Assembly (NCBI RefSeq): GCF_910591885.1
Contig: NC_063275.1
Location: forward strand, 23,238,501-23,302,500
From: Bombus terrestris
Taxonomy: Eukaryota; Arthropoda; Insecta; Hymenoptera; Apidae
Length of the DNA: 64,000 nt
Direction: 5' to 3'
Below, piece by piece: positions 63,567 to 64,000 of this stretch. Both the position numbers and the translations under genes were made by a program. The notes beneath the pieces were generated by a model that saw nothing but the letters and a program-made list of their open reading frames with translations, did no database searches and was not told where the DNA came from. The first letter of the stretch is position 1, and each line of letters starts with the position of its first letter.

Positions 63567-64000
63567 GAACGTGATATTTATGTTGACTATGTTGGTAAAT
63601 ATTTTTCTAGCAAATGGCACAAGTTTTGAAAAAATTGCATCCATTACGTGCTAATTGGATAACACGATATAAAACGCAAAATATCGTGCATCTGTTATTT
63701 ATCGATAAAGTGGAAGAAATCTTTGGGACAACCTATTTAATTCTTTATTAAACTCGTCGAAAAGGCACACGTTGATTTATTCCATTGATCCGATAAGTTA
63801 AAGTGCATCGCGATAAGCAGAGAACGTGTCTGATAAAAACTATATCGAAGAAGCAGAAATAATAAATAGTCTGTGGAGGAGCACTCTAAAAAAGATACGA
63901 AAAGAGGGAGACGATATGCACATAATTCGGTAATAAAAACGTTCTTTCAGTTATTTTCGAGCCAACTGTGTCCTTTAGACACATGTCGTTTGGATCGTGT

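Larger units (their letters stand above)
56422..64000 (+). other. Long first intron of the 56335 gene (to window end)
   Basis: No exon recognised. Longer ORFs (59227-59619 -, 60145-60683 both strands, 62818-63119 +) overlap in several frames and show no family motif. Content noted: a 24-bp minisatellite at 58798, a CT-rich stretch around 62.90-62.94 kb and a 16-bp inverted repeat at 63453/63551. Confidence 0.45.

Noticed and set aside
1..64000. tRNA, rRNA, CRISPR, known microRNA or complete transposon
   Set aside because: Read by eye for TpsiC-like GTTCRA boxes, regular spacer arrays, transposase or reverse-transcriptase motifs; none was convincing. A covariance or repeat search could still find some.

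Overview
The window looks like nuclear DNA of an insect, most likely a hymenopteran (bee, wasp or ant). It is A+T-rich but keeps many CpG and TCGA/CGAACG words. Introns have GT..AG borders, intergenic stretches are long, microsatellites are frequent, and the recognisable proteins are animal families. Spliced models below were built by hand from exon phases. Several ORF-like frames open with GTG or TTG and are not real starts.

Layout from left to right: (1) 1-3022, the 3' part of a C2H2 zinc-finger gene on the + strand (three exons, six fingers). (2) 3023-16261, a gene-poor 13 kb with microsatellites and a 255-bp tandem duplication. (3) 16262-33564, a large + strand gene for an ARAP/RhoGAP15B-like protein: proline-rich N-terminus, two PH domains, RhoGAP, RA and a C-terminal PH, with at least two candidate first exons. 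(4) 34482-35973, a complete six-exon omega-class glutathione S-transferase, + strand. (5) 41798-36716, the complete 11-exon Mediator subunit MED23 on the - strand, tail to tail with the GST; the assembled CDS is 1,355 residues. (6) 41799-49330, gene-poor, with a twin hairpin repeat. (7) 49418-50339, two exons resembling the RecA-like ATPase SWSAP1, with no Walker A exon found. (8) 50340-56334, mostly unassigned, with a possible secreted-protein first exon at 51710. (9) 56335-56421, a signal-peptide first exon followed by at least 7.6 kb of intron to the window end.

The genes are not functionally linked: transcription factor, Rho-GTPase regulator, thiol transferase, Mediator tail subunit and recombination-related ATPase. 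The GST and MED23 are tightly packed; the rest sits in large introns and spacers. The less ordinary signals are the near-perfect 255-bp tandem duplication, two perfect 34-bp copies of a palindrome, a dispersed motif CTGCGGATTTTTATGCA clustered in RhoGAP introns, a duplicated CACGTGACT-headed element next to a candidate alternative promoter, and three PxxxPR (CIN85/Cindr-type) motifs in the RhoGAP protein. No tRNA, rRNA, CRISPR, viral or toxin gene was seen.
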